Assembly: GCF_018982945.1 (NCBI RefSeq)
Contig: NZ_JABRXE010000003.1
Span: 1 to 64,000 of the forward strand
Direction: 5' to 3'
DNA from: Anaerostipes faecalis
Lineage (GTDB): Bacteria > Bacillota > Clostridia > Lachnospirales > Lachnospiraceae
DNA length: 64,000 nt
The position numbers and the translations under genes are program-made. The notes below the pieces were generated by a model. That model searched no databases. It saw only the letters and a list, made by a program, of their open reading frames with translations, and was not told where the DNA came from. Numbering within the stretch: the first letter of the stretch is position 1; each line of letters opens with the position of its first letter. This document shows positions 27,883 through 35,853 of this stretch, one piece after another.

Positions 27883-29994
27883 TTAAACAATATTTTTATT
27901 TGTAATTTTTTGGAATTTCACTGTTACTTTAAACTGGTCTCCTTCAATTTTTACGGCAAATTCTCCTCCACAGTTTTTAGTAAAACTATCAGCAATTGAC
28001 AGCCCCAGTCCGTTTCCTTCACTGGATCTTGACTTTTCTGCTCTTGCAAATCGTTCCATGATTTCTTCTTCTGTAAAGTTCATTTCATAGGAAGCAGTAT
28101 TGATTACTTCCAATTGTATATTTTCTGCCTCTTCTGTTATGTTTACAAAAATTCTCGTTCCTTTCAGCGAATATTTTAATGCATTTTCCACGACATTTTG
28201 TACCACACGATACATCCGGTTTACATCTCCCAGAAACTGTGTGTTTTCTGCCTCACATCGGAACCGTATTGCAAATCCTGCTTCTTTTATCTGGTCTTCC
28301 ATATCTCCCAGCGTCTGCTCCAGAAGTCTCCTCATATCCATGACTTCCAGATTAATTTTTATATCTCCACTGGTAGACTTGGCCAATTCGAATAAATCTG
28401 CAATGATATTTTTCAAACGCTCTGTCTTTTTTGTGAGGATCTGTACATAATCTCTGGCTTCCGGAGAAAGAGTTTCGTCTCTGCTTAACAGATCCACATA
28501 TCCAATGATAGAAGTCAAAGGAGTTTTCAGATCATGAGAAACATTAGTGATTAAATCAATCTTCATTCTCTCCCCTTTAAGCTGAGCTTCCAGGGCTTTT
28601 TCCATTCCACTTCCTATATTGGTAAGTTTCTGACTATAATCATAATATGCAGATTCTTTTGCAATATCTGTCACTGCAGATAATTCTCCGTTGGAAATTT
28701 TTTCAATCTGCTCTACCAGTTTACATAAATCTCTTTGTTCCTCTGCATAGCGGTCAGAATATTTTGTCAGATACCGAATAGCAAAAACTCCAAGAACAGC
28801 CAGACCAAAGCCAACAAAGCCCAATGCACTTATAGAACAGATCAGTAATATTACCGCTGCAATCAGGATCCTTCTGGCAATCTGGAATTGCCTGATTCGA
28901 TCTTTTGCGTGTTGTTCAGCAAAAGACATTGCTTCATATTCCAGTTTTTGTCGCTCTTTGGAATTTCGATACCATTTTCTGAAATATCCGACACATAAAG
29001 TTGAGTCTAAGAAGTTATGCTCTTTTAAACGCCAAACTGTTGTCTGGACGCAAATAGCAAACAATCCAATCAGCACTGGCATCACCATATAAGAAGACAT
29101 CATTGCAACTTCTACAGAAGAACCAGCAGTATTTCCATTGACATACTGTCTGCTCACTTCCGCTATCATCATAGGAATCGAAATGATACATCCGATTCCG
29201 CAAATAGCTATCATTGCAATCACTTCCCACCAGATTCGGTCCAGCGCTTTGAAAAATCTGGTTCGATTCTTCTGTAATGCAAAAAGAATGATCAACAGGA
29301 TCGTTCCTAAAACTTCAATCCCTACTATTATCATCGCTTCTTTTATACATCTTTTAACCATCGGTTGATCCTGTTTGTACTCCGTTTTCAGAGTGTTCAT
29401 AAAATCTGTTGAAAACTCCAGTCTTATGTTCAAAGATTCCAGTCTCTGCTTCTTCTGGTCATCAATAAAGAAATCCGGTGGCAATGTATTAAGAAGAGAA
29501 TATTGAGAAGTCTCCTTATAAAATTCACTGGCATCCAAACCCTCAGGATTTACGGCATAACGTTCAATTTGTCCATTTTTTCTTAAATTATAAGATGGAT
29601 TTCGTTGAAGCTTATAATCAATAACTTTATTAACTGCAGATTTATCTAATTCTAAATCACCATAAGTAGTTGTTGATTTTTTTGATTTTTTCCCATAAGG
29701 CTGAATTACAAGATCCGCTTTTAACTTATATCCGGAAGGGATCTTTATATCGTCTGTATGGTAATATGCCTCCTTGTCAATAATCCCCTGATCCTTTGCC
29801 CAGTCAATAATCACTTTTTCCATAACATCAGCCATCACATCTGACTCTTCAAAGGATGTATCATATGATACAGAATCCATTACATTTGCAAACCTGTTAC
29901 TTACATTGACTCCTTCAATGGCAGCTGCTGACATAACAATAATAACAATTGTAATGCAAAGCGTATTAATCCATTTTTTCCATTTTGTATCCAA
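27883..29994 (-). CDS. Sensor histidine kinase, multi-pass
   Basis: A 703-residue kinase. One N-terminal helix (10-28) is followed by a ~170-residue extracytoplasmic domain, then about five more helices (around 208-230, 250-275, 298-318, 377-410). A HAMP-like linker and the HisKA domain come next, with SHDLKTPLTS (phosphorylated His about 487). The HATPase domain has NVVENALKYS (N box) and GNGLGLSIA (G box). It pairs with the response regulator just upstream; the genes overlap by 29 bases and the start codon appears to be TTG at 29994 with a closely spaced GGGG. The cluster of inner helices resembles kinases sensing envelope stress, but the stimulus is unknown. Confidence 0.9.
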   Translation of the reverse strand: MDTKWKKWINTLCITIVIIVMSAAAIEGVNVSNRFANVMDSVSYDTSFEESDVMADVMEKVIIDWAKDQGIIDKEAYYHTDDIKIPSGYKLKADLVIQPYGKKSKKSTTTYGDLELDKSAVNKVIDYKLQRNPSYNLRKNGQIERYAVNPEGLDASEFYKETSQYSLLNTLPPDFFIDDQKKQRLESLNIRLEFSTDFMNTLKTEYKQDQPMVKRCIKEAMIIVGIEVLGTILLIILFALQKNRTRFFKALDRIWWEVIAMIAICGIGCIISIPMMIAEVSRQYVNGNTAGSSVEVAMMSSYMVMPVLIGLFAICVQTTVWRLKEHNFLDSTLCVGYFRKWYRNSKERQKLEYEAMSFAEQHAKDRIRQFQIARRILIAAVILLICSISALGFVGFGLAVLGVFAIRYLTKYSDRYAEEQRDLCKLVEQIEKISNGELSAVTDIAKESAYYDYSQKLTNIGSGMEKALEAQLKGERMKIDLITNVSHDLKTPLTSIIGYVDLLSRDETLSPEARDYVQILTKKTERLKNIIADLFELAKSTSGDIKINLEVMDMRRLLEQTLGDMEDQIKEAGFAIRFRCEAENTQFLGDVNRMYRVVQNVVENALKYSLKGTRIFVNITEEAENIQLEVINTASYEMNFTEEEIMERFARAEKSRSSEGNGLGLSIADSFTKNCGGEFAVKIEGDQFKVTVKFQKITNKNIV

Positions 29995-30673
29995 TTCCCC
30001 ACACCACCTTCAAATATCTTGGATTTTTTGTATCAATTTCTATTTTCTCCCGGATACGTCGGATATGGACCATGACCGTGTTTTCTGTGGCATAAGCTTC
30101 TTCGTTCCAGACCCGTTCATATATTTCATCTGCTGAAAATACCCTGCCCAGATTTCTCATAAGTAAATGAAGAATTTTATATTCTGTTGCAGTCACTTTT
30201 ACCGGTTCCCCGTCTACCAGTATTCTTTTTCCTTCCGTATCCAGAATCAATCCTCCATTCACAATCTGATTTTTGTTTTCACCCGCTGATCTCATACTTC
30301 CCAGCTGCAAATATCTTCTTAACTGAGACTTTACTCTGGCTACAAGCTCATCCGGGCGAAATGGCTTGCTGACATAATCATCTGCTCCCATGGATAACCC
30401 CAGTATCTTGTCGCTTTCTTCTGTCTTGGCAGATAAAATAATAATCGGTATATTTTTACTTTCGCGTATTTTCATAGTTGCAGACAATCCATCCATCTTT
30501 GGCATCATCACATCGATGATCAAAAGGTGAATATCCTGTTCCATAAGCAAATCCATTGCTTCCAAGCCATCATAAGCCGTCAGCACAAAGAAGCCTTCCA
30601 TCTCCAAACGTTTTTTAATTGCCCCTACAATTTCTCTGTCATCATCTACGACCAGAATCCTCGGTTGATCCAT
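29966..30673 (-). CDS. OmpR/PhoB-type response regulator
   Basis: A 235-residue regulator. The receiver domain (1-120) has acidic residues D10-D12, phosphoacceptor D54 (IIDVMMPKMDG), the switch Ser in IILSAKTE and K in VSKPFRPDEL. The C-terminal winged helix (about 140-233) contains the ERVWNEEAYATENTVMVHIRRIREK recognition region. The start at 30673 has GGAGG six bases upstream. It is the first gene of the two-component operon and presumably controls envelope genes, targets unknown. Confidence 0.95.
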   Translation of the reverse strand: MDQPRILVVDDDREIVGAIKKRLEMEGFFVLTAYDGLEAMDLLMEQDIHLLIIDVMMPKMDGLSATMKIRESKNIPIIILSAKTEESDKILGLSMGADDYVSKPFRPDELVARVKSQLRRYLQLGSMRSAGENKNQIVNGGLILDTEGKRILVDGEPVKVTATEYKILHLLMRNLGRVFSADEIYERVWNEEAYATENTVMVHIRRIREKIEIDTKNPRYLKVVWGIGYKMEKMD

Positions 30674-30757
30674 AATATCCTCCCTATCCTTTGATATCCT
30701 TAGCTTATCAATAAATTCTGTAAAAAATCTCAATGGAAAAATAACAAGTTTCTTACA

Positions 30758-30763
30758 ATTATA
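30758..30763 (-). promoter_or_regulatory. Extended -10 promoter of the two-component operon
   Basis: Minus-strand TGCTATAAT, about 85 bases before the regulator's start codon; no convincing -35. The palindromic repeat at 30788-30859 ends 25 bases upstream of it. Confidence 0.5.
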
Positions 30764-30787
30764 GCAGATTTAACTTTATGAAAGAAG

Positions 30788-30859
30788 AATAACACACAAT
30801 CTCCATCACGCTTTCTTGCCTTCGAGCAATCCAGATGTGATTGGATCTTGTGTGTTATT
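30788..30859. repeat. Palindromic element, family A copy 1
   Basis: A 72-bp hairpin with arms AATAACACACAA and TTGTGTGTTATT, an inner TCAC/GTGA stem and an apical TTGC-CTTCGA-GCAA hairpin. The apical hairpin is flanked by CGCTTTC on its left and CAGAT on its right. It lies between the truncated yibE/F gene and the response regulator promoter. It matches the copy at 31526 in arms and flanks of the loop, but not in the apical stem. Confidence 0.8.
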
Positions 30860-30891
30860 TGTATAAACTCACCTATAAATTTTTTCTCTTT

Positions 30892-31533
30892 CTATTTTGA
30901 ATTGCGTCCCAGCATCCATGCACTAATGAGAGACGTAAACGGTACTGCAAGAATAACTCCTAAACTGGAGGATAGTCCTTGCATGATTTCAATTCCCACG
31001 GAATACATGTTGATAATCTGCTGGTACTCATAGTTATATGCATAGATAAAAACCAGAGTGTTGATGGAGCCACCGGTAAATGCGAGTATCAGTGTATTGG
31101 TCATGGTTCCCATCATATCACGCCCAACATTCATGCCAGATGTAAACAAGTCTCTGGATGACATTTCCGGATTATTTTCTTTCAGTTCATTAACCGTAGA
31201 TGCTACTGACATCCCAACATCCATCACAGCTCCCAATGCTGCAATCAAAATACCGGCAAACAGTAATTCCCCAATTTTAATCTTGGTCATTTCTCCCACA
31301 TAGACCAGATTTTCAATATCAGATACATTATATCCACTAATGGAAGCCACCTTTCCAAAAATCCATGCAAAGATTCCAGCAAAGACAACACCGATAATGG
31401 TTCCTGCCATTGCCGATATGGATTTTTTAGTAATTCCATCAATCATACACATTGTAACAATTGTTGAAAATGCTATGACCAGCACTGCCGCAAAAATTGG
31501 TGACACTCCCTGATAAATTAGCAGAAATAACAC
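30892..31533 (-). pseudogene. YibE/F family membrane protein, N-terminal part missing
   Basis: 213 residues with about five membrane helices match the C-terminal half of YibE/F proteins (ALGAVMDVGMSVASTVNEL, RDMMGTMTNTLILAFTGG). Full members have roughly 370-400 residues. The reading frame begins inside a palindromic repeat (31526-31596), with a stop codon in frame inside the repeat, and no missing N-terminal half is seen further upstream. So the gene appears to have been cut by repeat insertion and subsequent loss. YibE/F proteins are multi-pass membrane proteins of uncertain transport function. Confidence 0.75.
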
Positions 31534-31596
31534 ACATCTCCATCACGCTTCCCTCCCTCCGGTCAGTCCAGATGTGATTGGATCTTGTGTGTTATT
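31526..31596. repeat. Palindromic element, family A copy 2
   Basis: A 71-bp hairpin with nearly the same arms as the copy at 30788 (AATAACACACA / TGTGTGTTATT), an inner ATCAC/GTGAT stem, and a loop holding CGCTTCC, CCTCCCTCCGGTCAGTC and CAGAT. Its right end forms the first codons of the truncated YibE/F frame. Confidence 0.8.
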
Positions 31597-31680
31597 CTTT
31601 AACCTATAGTACACTTCCTCCAGGGGAACATTCTATCAGCAAGTATATTCTGCATTACAATTACACTAATTCCCTATCTC

Positions 31681-31740
31681 GCTTCCGCCCTTTCAGTCCA
31701 GATGTGATTGGTTCTTGTGTGTTATTCTTTAACCTATAGT
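31681..31740. repeat. Right half of a family A element with duplicated flank
   Basis: CAGTCCAGATGTGATTGG and TTGTGTGTTATT recur, followed by the same CTTTAACCTATAGTA flank found after the copy at 31526. The left arm is missing. It is thus a segmental duplication of the right half and downstream flank rather than an independent full insertion. Confidence 0.7.
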
Positions 31741-31796
31741 AAACTACCTGATAAAGTATCTTCTCTTCATTTTCCCGAGAAAAGATTACTTATTTG

Positions 31797-31864
31797 AAAA
31801 AAACATCCTAAGCAAAATATCTGCACAAACCCAGTTTGGAAGCCTTTTGCGGGGATGCTCTTTT
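31797..31864 (-). terminator. Structured terminator element, family C copy 1, after the Rpn gene
   Basis: A 68-base minus-strand hairpin: outer GCATCC/GGATGT, middle GCAAAA/TTTTGC, then an AAAC-TGG-GTTT apical hairpin with CTTCC to its left and GCAGAT to its right, and seven T at the end. It begins 7 bases beyond the Rpn stop codon. The copy after icd has the same length and internal motifs. Confidence 0.8.
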
Positions 31865-31870
31865 CATAAT

Positions 31871-32116
31871 CTACTCACCATTTTCCAATAACTTCTCTAT
31901 TTCTTCTTTCCTTAGCTCCGTTACTTCTGCTATCTGCTCAATACTCATCCCATTTTTTGACATTTTTAGTATCAATACTTTTCTCTCCTGATTTCTTCCT
32001 TCAATTTTCCCCTGATTCCTTCCTTCGATTCTTCCTTCATTCCTTCCTTCGATTCTTCCTTCATTCCTTCCTTCATTTTTCCCATCCATAATTAATTCTG
32101 CAATTGCATTTCCCAT
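31871..32116 (-). CDS. Predicted internal start: C-terminal Rpn small protein (RpnS-like)
   Basis: Inside the Rpn gene and in its frame, an ATG at 32116 is preceded by AGGGGAGGAG at 8 bases, the strongest ribosome binding site in the area and stronger than that of the full gene. It would give an 81-residue protein: MGNAIAELIM, the NEGR/IEGR repeat region and the C-terminal helix pair, without the nuclease core. In E. coli, rpn genes make a short C-terminal protein from an internal start that inhibits the full nuclease. I infer the same antitoxin logic here; expression is not shown. Confidence 0.6.
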   Translation of the reverse strand: MGNAIAELIMDGKNEGRNEGRIEGRNEGRIEGRNQGKIEGRNQERKVLILKMSKNGMSIEQIAEVTELRKEEIEKLLENGE

Positions 32117-32884
32117 ATCAAACTCCTCCCCTTTCTCTGTGTTCCGAAATAGTAATATCAAATCTTCATTGTCCAGTAATTCGACCAGTGCTTTCTTGGA
32201 GCTTTCATCTAACTGTTTTAATTCTTTTTCTTTTTTCTTTATATATTCTTGTAATTTCTCTTTTTGATACTTATATTTTATCATTGATAATATATATTGT
32301 AAATCCCCTTGAAAATTTTTCATATTTTTTAGTTTAGAAATGTCAATTAAATTTATTTTATAGTTGTAAATATATTTCTGAATATTGTATTTTTCCATAC
32401 CCATTTGATTCATTATTCCATAGATACTTTTATCACCTTCCCACTCCTGTTCTCCATGGTACAACACCAATGTAATTATGGGATAAATTTTCTGGCTCTT
32501 GGTCATTTTACTCCGATATGTTTTTCCGCTTTTCTGATTTACCCGGATTTCAAGATTCCTTTTTTGTCCATCATAGGACAATGCATCATACAACATCACT
32601 CTAATCGGCATAGAATAATCAATCTCTGACTGACTTTCTACCCCTAATAAAAAATGAATATCTCCTGCTACATACTCCATAAACACATCCCGGTATCGTT
32701 TGATTACCTGATTCAGCCCCTTTGCCTCCTTATCTCGCTGTACAAACACTTCTTCTGAATTAATTTCCTTTAGATTCTCAGGATGAATAATCTGTTTTCC
32801 AGAAAATAAACACCCGTTAAACAAATCAGCAAATTTTTCCTTGTCTTTTAAGAGATTTTTCATCGCTGCATCGACCTGCTTCAT
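31871..32884 (-). CDS. Rpn family recombination-promoting nuclease/putative transposase (PD-(D/E)XK)
   Basis: A 337-residue Rpn/Transposase_31 protein. The nuclease core occupies about 1-230, with the E83-S-Q85 motif in FLLGVESQSEIDY of the PD-(D/E)XK fold and MPIRVMLYDAL after it. A charged coiled-coil region (200-235) follows, then a repeat tail rich in NEGR/IEGR units (about 270-300), and a conserved C-terminal helix pair (MSKNGMSIEQIAEVTELRKEEIEKLLE). E. coli Rpn proteins are DNA endonucleases and anti-phage toxins. The start has GGAGG 10 bases upstream. The gene has its own promoter and terminator and is flanked by palindromic repeats on both sides. Confidence 0.88.
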   Translation of the reverse strand: MKQVDAAMKNLLKDKEKFADLFNGCLFSGKQIIHPENLKEINSEEVFVQRDKEAKGLNQVIKRYRDVFMEYVAGDIHFLLGVESQSEIDYSMPIRVMLYDALSYDGQKRNLEIRVNQKSGKTYRSKMTKSQKIYPIITLVLYHGEQEWEGDKSIYGIMNQMGMEKYNIQKYIYNYKINLIDISKLKNMKNFQGDLQYILSMIKYKYQKEKLQEYIKKKEKELKQLDESSKKALVELLDNEDLILLFRNTEKGEEFDMGNAIAELIMDGKNEGRNEGRIEGRNEGRIEGRNQGKIEGRNQERKVLILKMSKNGMSIEQIAEVTELRKEEIEKLLENGE

Positions 32885-32970
32885 TAGACATGCACCTCCG
32901 TAAATAATAGAATTGATGGTTAGATTTTGAATAGATAGAAATGAACAAGACTCTTTTTCCTATTTTTTAC

Positions 32971-32998
32971 ATTTTAGCACAATGGAAAAATTTGTCAA
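32971..32998 (-). promoter_or_regulatory. Promoter of the Rpn gene
   Basis: Consensus TTGACA, 16 bases, TAAAAT preceded by TG, on the minus strand about 90 bases before the start codon. Confidence 0.7.
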
Positions 32999-33005
32999 TA
33001 TATGG

Positions 33006-33080
33006 AAACAACACATAGTCTTCGGCACGCTTCCCTCCCTAACGGTCAGTCCAGATGTGCCTGTCTCCTATGTGTTGTTT
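33006..33080. repeat. Palindromic element, family B (related to family A)
   Basis: A 75-bp hairpin with arms AAACAACACATAG and CTATGTGTTGTTT and an inner GGCAC/GTGCC stem. The loop carries CGCTTCCCTCCCT, CGGTCAGTC and CAGATGTG, the same as in family A, though the stems differ. It lies just upstream of the Rpn promoter and starts the tandem array. Confidence 0.8.
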
Positions 33081-33480
33081 CTCCTGGTTTTTTTCTCCTT
33101 CTGGTTTTCTTAACAGCCTTCTCCATCAAATTTCCCTCCCTTTCGGTCTGTTCTGATGTGCCTGTCTCCTATGTGTTGTTTCTCCTGGTTTTTTCTCCTT
33201 CTGGTTTTCTTAACAGCCTTCTCCATCAAATTTCCCTCCCTTTCGGTCTGTTCTGATGTGCCTGTTTCCTATGTGTTGTTTCTCCTGGTTTTTTCTCCTT
33301 CTGGTTTTCTTAACAGCCTTCTCCATCAAATTTCCCTCCCTTTCGGTCTGTTCTGATGTGCCTGTTTCCTATGTGTTGTTTCTCCTGGTTTTTTTCTCCT
33401 TCTGGTTTTCTTAACAGCCTTCTCCATCAAATTTCCCTCCCTTTCGGTCTGTCCTGATGTGCCTCCTATGTATTGTTTCT
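33069..33480. repeat. Tandem array of ~100-bp units derived from the family B right half
   Basis: Four head-to-tail units start with TATGTGTTGTTTC at 33069, 33170, 33270, 33370 and end with a shortened TATGTATTG at 33467 (periods 101, 100, 100, 97). Each contains the right arm of the family B hairpin plus a CT-rich flank and a diverged loop (TTTCCCTCCCTTTCGGTCTG). Units 2-4 are almost identical, indicating recent amplification. The 731-base gap between Rpn and icd holds only this array, the Rpn promoter and the icd terminator. Confidence 0.85.
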
Positions 33481-33540
33481 TCTAAATTATTCTCCCCTGT
33501 TGTTTGCCTCAACAATCTCCTCAGAAAAATAATCTGCATG

Positions 33541-33608
33541 AAAAAAACATCCCAAGCAAAACAATCTGCACAAACGAAGTGCGGAAGCGTTTTGCGGGGA
33601 TGCTTTTT
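33541..33608 (-). terminator. Structured terminator element, family C copy 2, after icd
   Basis: 68 bases on the minus strand: outer AGCATCCC/GGGATGTT, middle GCAAAAC/GTTTTGC and an apical GCAC-TTCGTTT-GTGC hairpin. CTTCC lies to the left and GCAGATT to the right of the apical hairpin, and T7 follows. It begins 8 bases past the icd stop codon. Confidence 0.85.
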
Positions 33609-33615
33609 GAATACT

Positions 33616-34812
33616 CTATAATCTTTCTGCGATTGCTTTTATGAATCCTTCACTGTTTACTGCATTTACATTTTCCAGTGTTGTGATCAGTGCAAGGTCT
33701 TTTGTCATTGTTCCTGATTCAATGGTGTCCAGTGTTGCTTTTTCAAGCTTGTCTGCAAATTCCATTAATTCTTTGTTTCCATCTAATTCTCCACGTTTTC
33801 TTAATGCTCCTGTCCATGCAAAGATAGTTGCCACAGAGTTTGTAGATGTTTCTTCACCTTTTAAGTGTTTGTAGTAATGACGCTGAACAGTTCCGTGCGC
33901 TGCTTCGTATTCATAGTATCCCTGTGGAGATACCAATACAGATGTCATCATAGCCAGTGAACCAAATGCTGAAGAAATCATATCACTCATGACGTCCCCA
34001 TCATAGTTCTTACATGCCCAGATATATCCACCTTCTGATTTCATTACACGTGCTACTGCATCGTCGATCAGTGTGTAGAAATATTCAATTCCTGCTGCTT
34101 CAAACTTATCTGCAAATTCTGCATCATAGATTTCCTGGAAAATATCTTTAAATGTGTGATCATATTTTTTTGAAATAGTATCTTTTGTTGCAAACCAGAG
34201 ATCCTGTTTTGTATCTAATGCATATGTAAAACAGCTTCTTGCAAAACTTTCAATAGATTTATCAATATTGTGCATTCCCTGAATGATTCCTGGTCCGTCA
34301 AAATCATGAATAGTCTCACGGATTTCTGTTCCATCTTCTCCTGTATAAACCAGTTCTGTTTTTCCTGGTCCTGGTACTTTAATTTCAACACCTTTATATA
34401 CATCACCATATGCATGTCTGGCAATTGTAATTGGTTTTTTCCATCTGCTGACTGTTGGTTCGATTCCTTTAACTGTAATTGGTGCGCGGAAAACTGTACC
34501 ATCCAGAATGGCACGGATTGTACCATTAGGGCTCTTCCACATTTCTTTCAGATTGTATTCATCCATTCTTGCAGCATTTGGTGTAATTGTCGCACATTTA
34601 ACGGCAACTCCATACTTCTTTGTTGCTTCAGCAGAATCAAAAGTTACCTGATCGTTTGTCTCGTTTCTGTGCTCTAATCCAAGGTCATAATACTCTGTTT
34701 TTAAATCAATAAACGGTAATAACAATTCATCCTTGATCATCTTCCAAAGGATTCTTGTCATCTCATCTCCATCCATTTCAACTAGCGGGGTGGTCATCTG
34801 AATTTTGCTCAT
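33616..34812 (-). CDS. icd: NADP-dependent isocitrate dehydrogenase
   Basis: A 398-residue enzyme of the eukaryotic-like/clostridial NADP-IDH type, converting isocitrate to 2-oxoglutarate with NADPH release; in an anaerobe it feeds glutamate synthesis. Visible are [11 protein letters not shown] at the N-terminus, the substrate-binding [19 protein letters not shown] (about 92-110), [29 protein letters not shown] (metal aspartates, about 250-275) and the cofactor loop [10 protein letters not shown]. The start has AGGAGG upstream. Single-gene transcript with its own promoter and terminator. Confidence 0.96.
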   Translation of the reverse strand: MSKIQMTTPLVEMDGDEMTRILWKMIKDELLLPFIDLKTEYYDLGLEHRNETNDQVTFDSAEATKKYGVAVKCATITPNAARMDEYNLKEMWKSPNGTIRAILDGTVFRAPITVKGIEPTVSRWKKPITIARHAYGDVYKGVEIKVPGPGKTELVYTGEDGTEIRETIHDFDGPGIIQGMHNIDKSIESFARSCFTYALDTKQDLWFATKDTISKKYDHTFKDIFQEIYDAEFADKFEAAGIEYFYTLIDDAVARVMKSEGGYIWACKNYDGDVMSDMISSAFGSLAMMTSVLVSPQGYYEYEAAHGTVQRHYYKHLKGEETSTNSVATIFAWTGALRKRGELDGNKELMEFADKLEKATLDTIESGTMTKDLALITTLENVNAVNSEGFIKAIAERL

Positions 34813-34876
34813 ATTTGCTCCTCCTGTATCTGTATTTCATCGTTGCCTAGGTGAATATGTCTGCCTATTGGGGTTT

Positions 34877-34905
34877 ATTATAGCGAAAAATCTGAAAGAA
34901 GTAAA
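34877..34905 (-). promoter_or_regulatory. Promoter of icd
   Basis: TTTACT, 17 bases, TATAAT on the minus strand, 65 bases before the icd start codon. The promoter of the divergent deoC gene lies 50 bases further on. Confidence 0.65.
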
Positions 34906-34956
34906 CAATGTACAAAAAAATAAGCAATTTAGCGTATTAAAGCAAGAAAGTGATAT

Positions 34957-34985
34957 TTGATATTTCATTTACATAATGTTATATT
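34957..34985 (+). promoter_or_regulatory. Promoter of deoC
   Basis: TTGATA, 17 bases, TATATT on the plus strand, about 45 bases before the deoC start codon. It is divergent from the icd promoter. Confidence 0.65.
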
Positions 34986-35028
34986 TACACTAACATATTC
35001 AGTATTTATTTAAGAGGAGGACTTTATT

Positions 35029-35739
35029 TTGAGAAGTTATACCATTGATGAATTATCTCGTTTGATCGACCATACAAATTTACATACTGATGCAACACCA
35101 GAAGACATGGAAATATTATGCCAGGAAGCGAAAGATTACCATTTTAAAATGGTTGCTATTAATCAGGTACAGTCAGCTTTATGTGCAAAACTGTTAAGAG
35201 GTACTGATATTCATGTTGGTGCTGCTATTTCGTTTCCACTGGGTCAGACTACCATCGAGTCCAAAGCTTTTGATACAGAAAATGCTATCGAGATCGGTGC
35301 CACTGAAATTGATTATGTAATAAATCAGACGGAAGTGAAAGCTAAAAATTGGGATTACATAAGAAAAGAAATGGAAACCATAGTTAATATTTGCCGTAAA
35401 CACAATGTTCTTAGTAAAGTCATTTTTGAAAACTGCTATTTAACAGACGAAGAAAAGATTAAACTTGCTGAAATTGCCAAAGAGGTAGAACCAGATTTCA
35501 TTAAAACCTCCACAGGTTTTGGTACTGGTGGTGCAACTATTGAAGATGTAAAATTAATGAAAAAACATGTTGGAAATACAGTAAAAGTAAAAGCAGCTGG
35601 CGGAATCCGGGACGCTAAAACCTTTATTGCTATGATTAAAGCCGGTGCTCAGAGAATTGGCACAAGTTCTGGTGTAAAAATTATTGAAGAATTAAAAGAA
35701 ATCATGAAAGAAAATAATACTACAGTCATTGAAATTTAA
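35029..35739 (+). CDS. deoC: Deoxyribose-phosphate aldolase
   Basis: A 236-residue class I aldolase that cleaves 2-deoxyribose-5-phosphate to glyceraldehyde-3-phosphate and acetaldehyde in nucleoside salvage. The Schiff-base lysine is K159 ([10 protein letters not shown]), with the second active-site lysine K188 in [10 protein letters not shown] and the catalytic aspartate region in IDYVINQ. The start codon is TTG at 35029, fixed by GAGGAGG eight bases upstream. It is the only plus-strand gene in this half of the window and stands alone rather than in a deo operon. Confidence 0.96.
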   Translation: MRSYTIDELSRLIDHTNLHTDATPEDMEILCQEAKDYHFKMVAINQVQSALCAKLLRGTDIHVGAAISFPLGQTTIESKAFDTENAIEIGATEIDYVINQTEVKAKNWDYIRKEMETIVNICRKHNVLSKVIFENCYLTDEEKIKLAEIAKEVEPDFIKTSTGFGTGGATIEDVKLMKKHVGNTVKVKAAGGIRDAKTFIAMIKAGAQRIGTSSGVKIIEELKEIMKENNTTVIEI

Positions 35740-35775
35740 AAATATCTGGCCAGTGCACCTATATTACCGTACAGC

Positions 35776-35810
35776 AAAAACAGCACTTTCATATTTGAAG
35801 TGCTGTTTTT
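35776..35810. terminator. Bidirectional terminator between deoC and the hydrogenase operon
   Basis: AAAAACAGCACTT(T)C pairs with GAAGTGCTGTTTTT around a short loop. Both strands end in a T run, serving deoC on the plus strand and the hydrogenase gene on the minus strand. Confidence 0.85.
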
Positions 35811-35853
35811 ACTTTTACCATTAGAAGTTAGAGAAAATATTATATTCCTGGCA

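Noticed and set aside
33002-33356. Plus-strand open frames of 66-84 codons with repeated protein sequence
   Set aside because: They only translate the ~100-bp tandem repeat units, are low in complexity and have no ribosome binding site or homology.
33069-33480. CRISPR-like array
   Set aside because: Units are contiguous ~100-bp repeats without unique spacers, and no cas genes are present.
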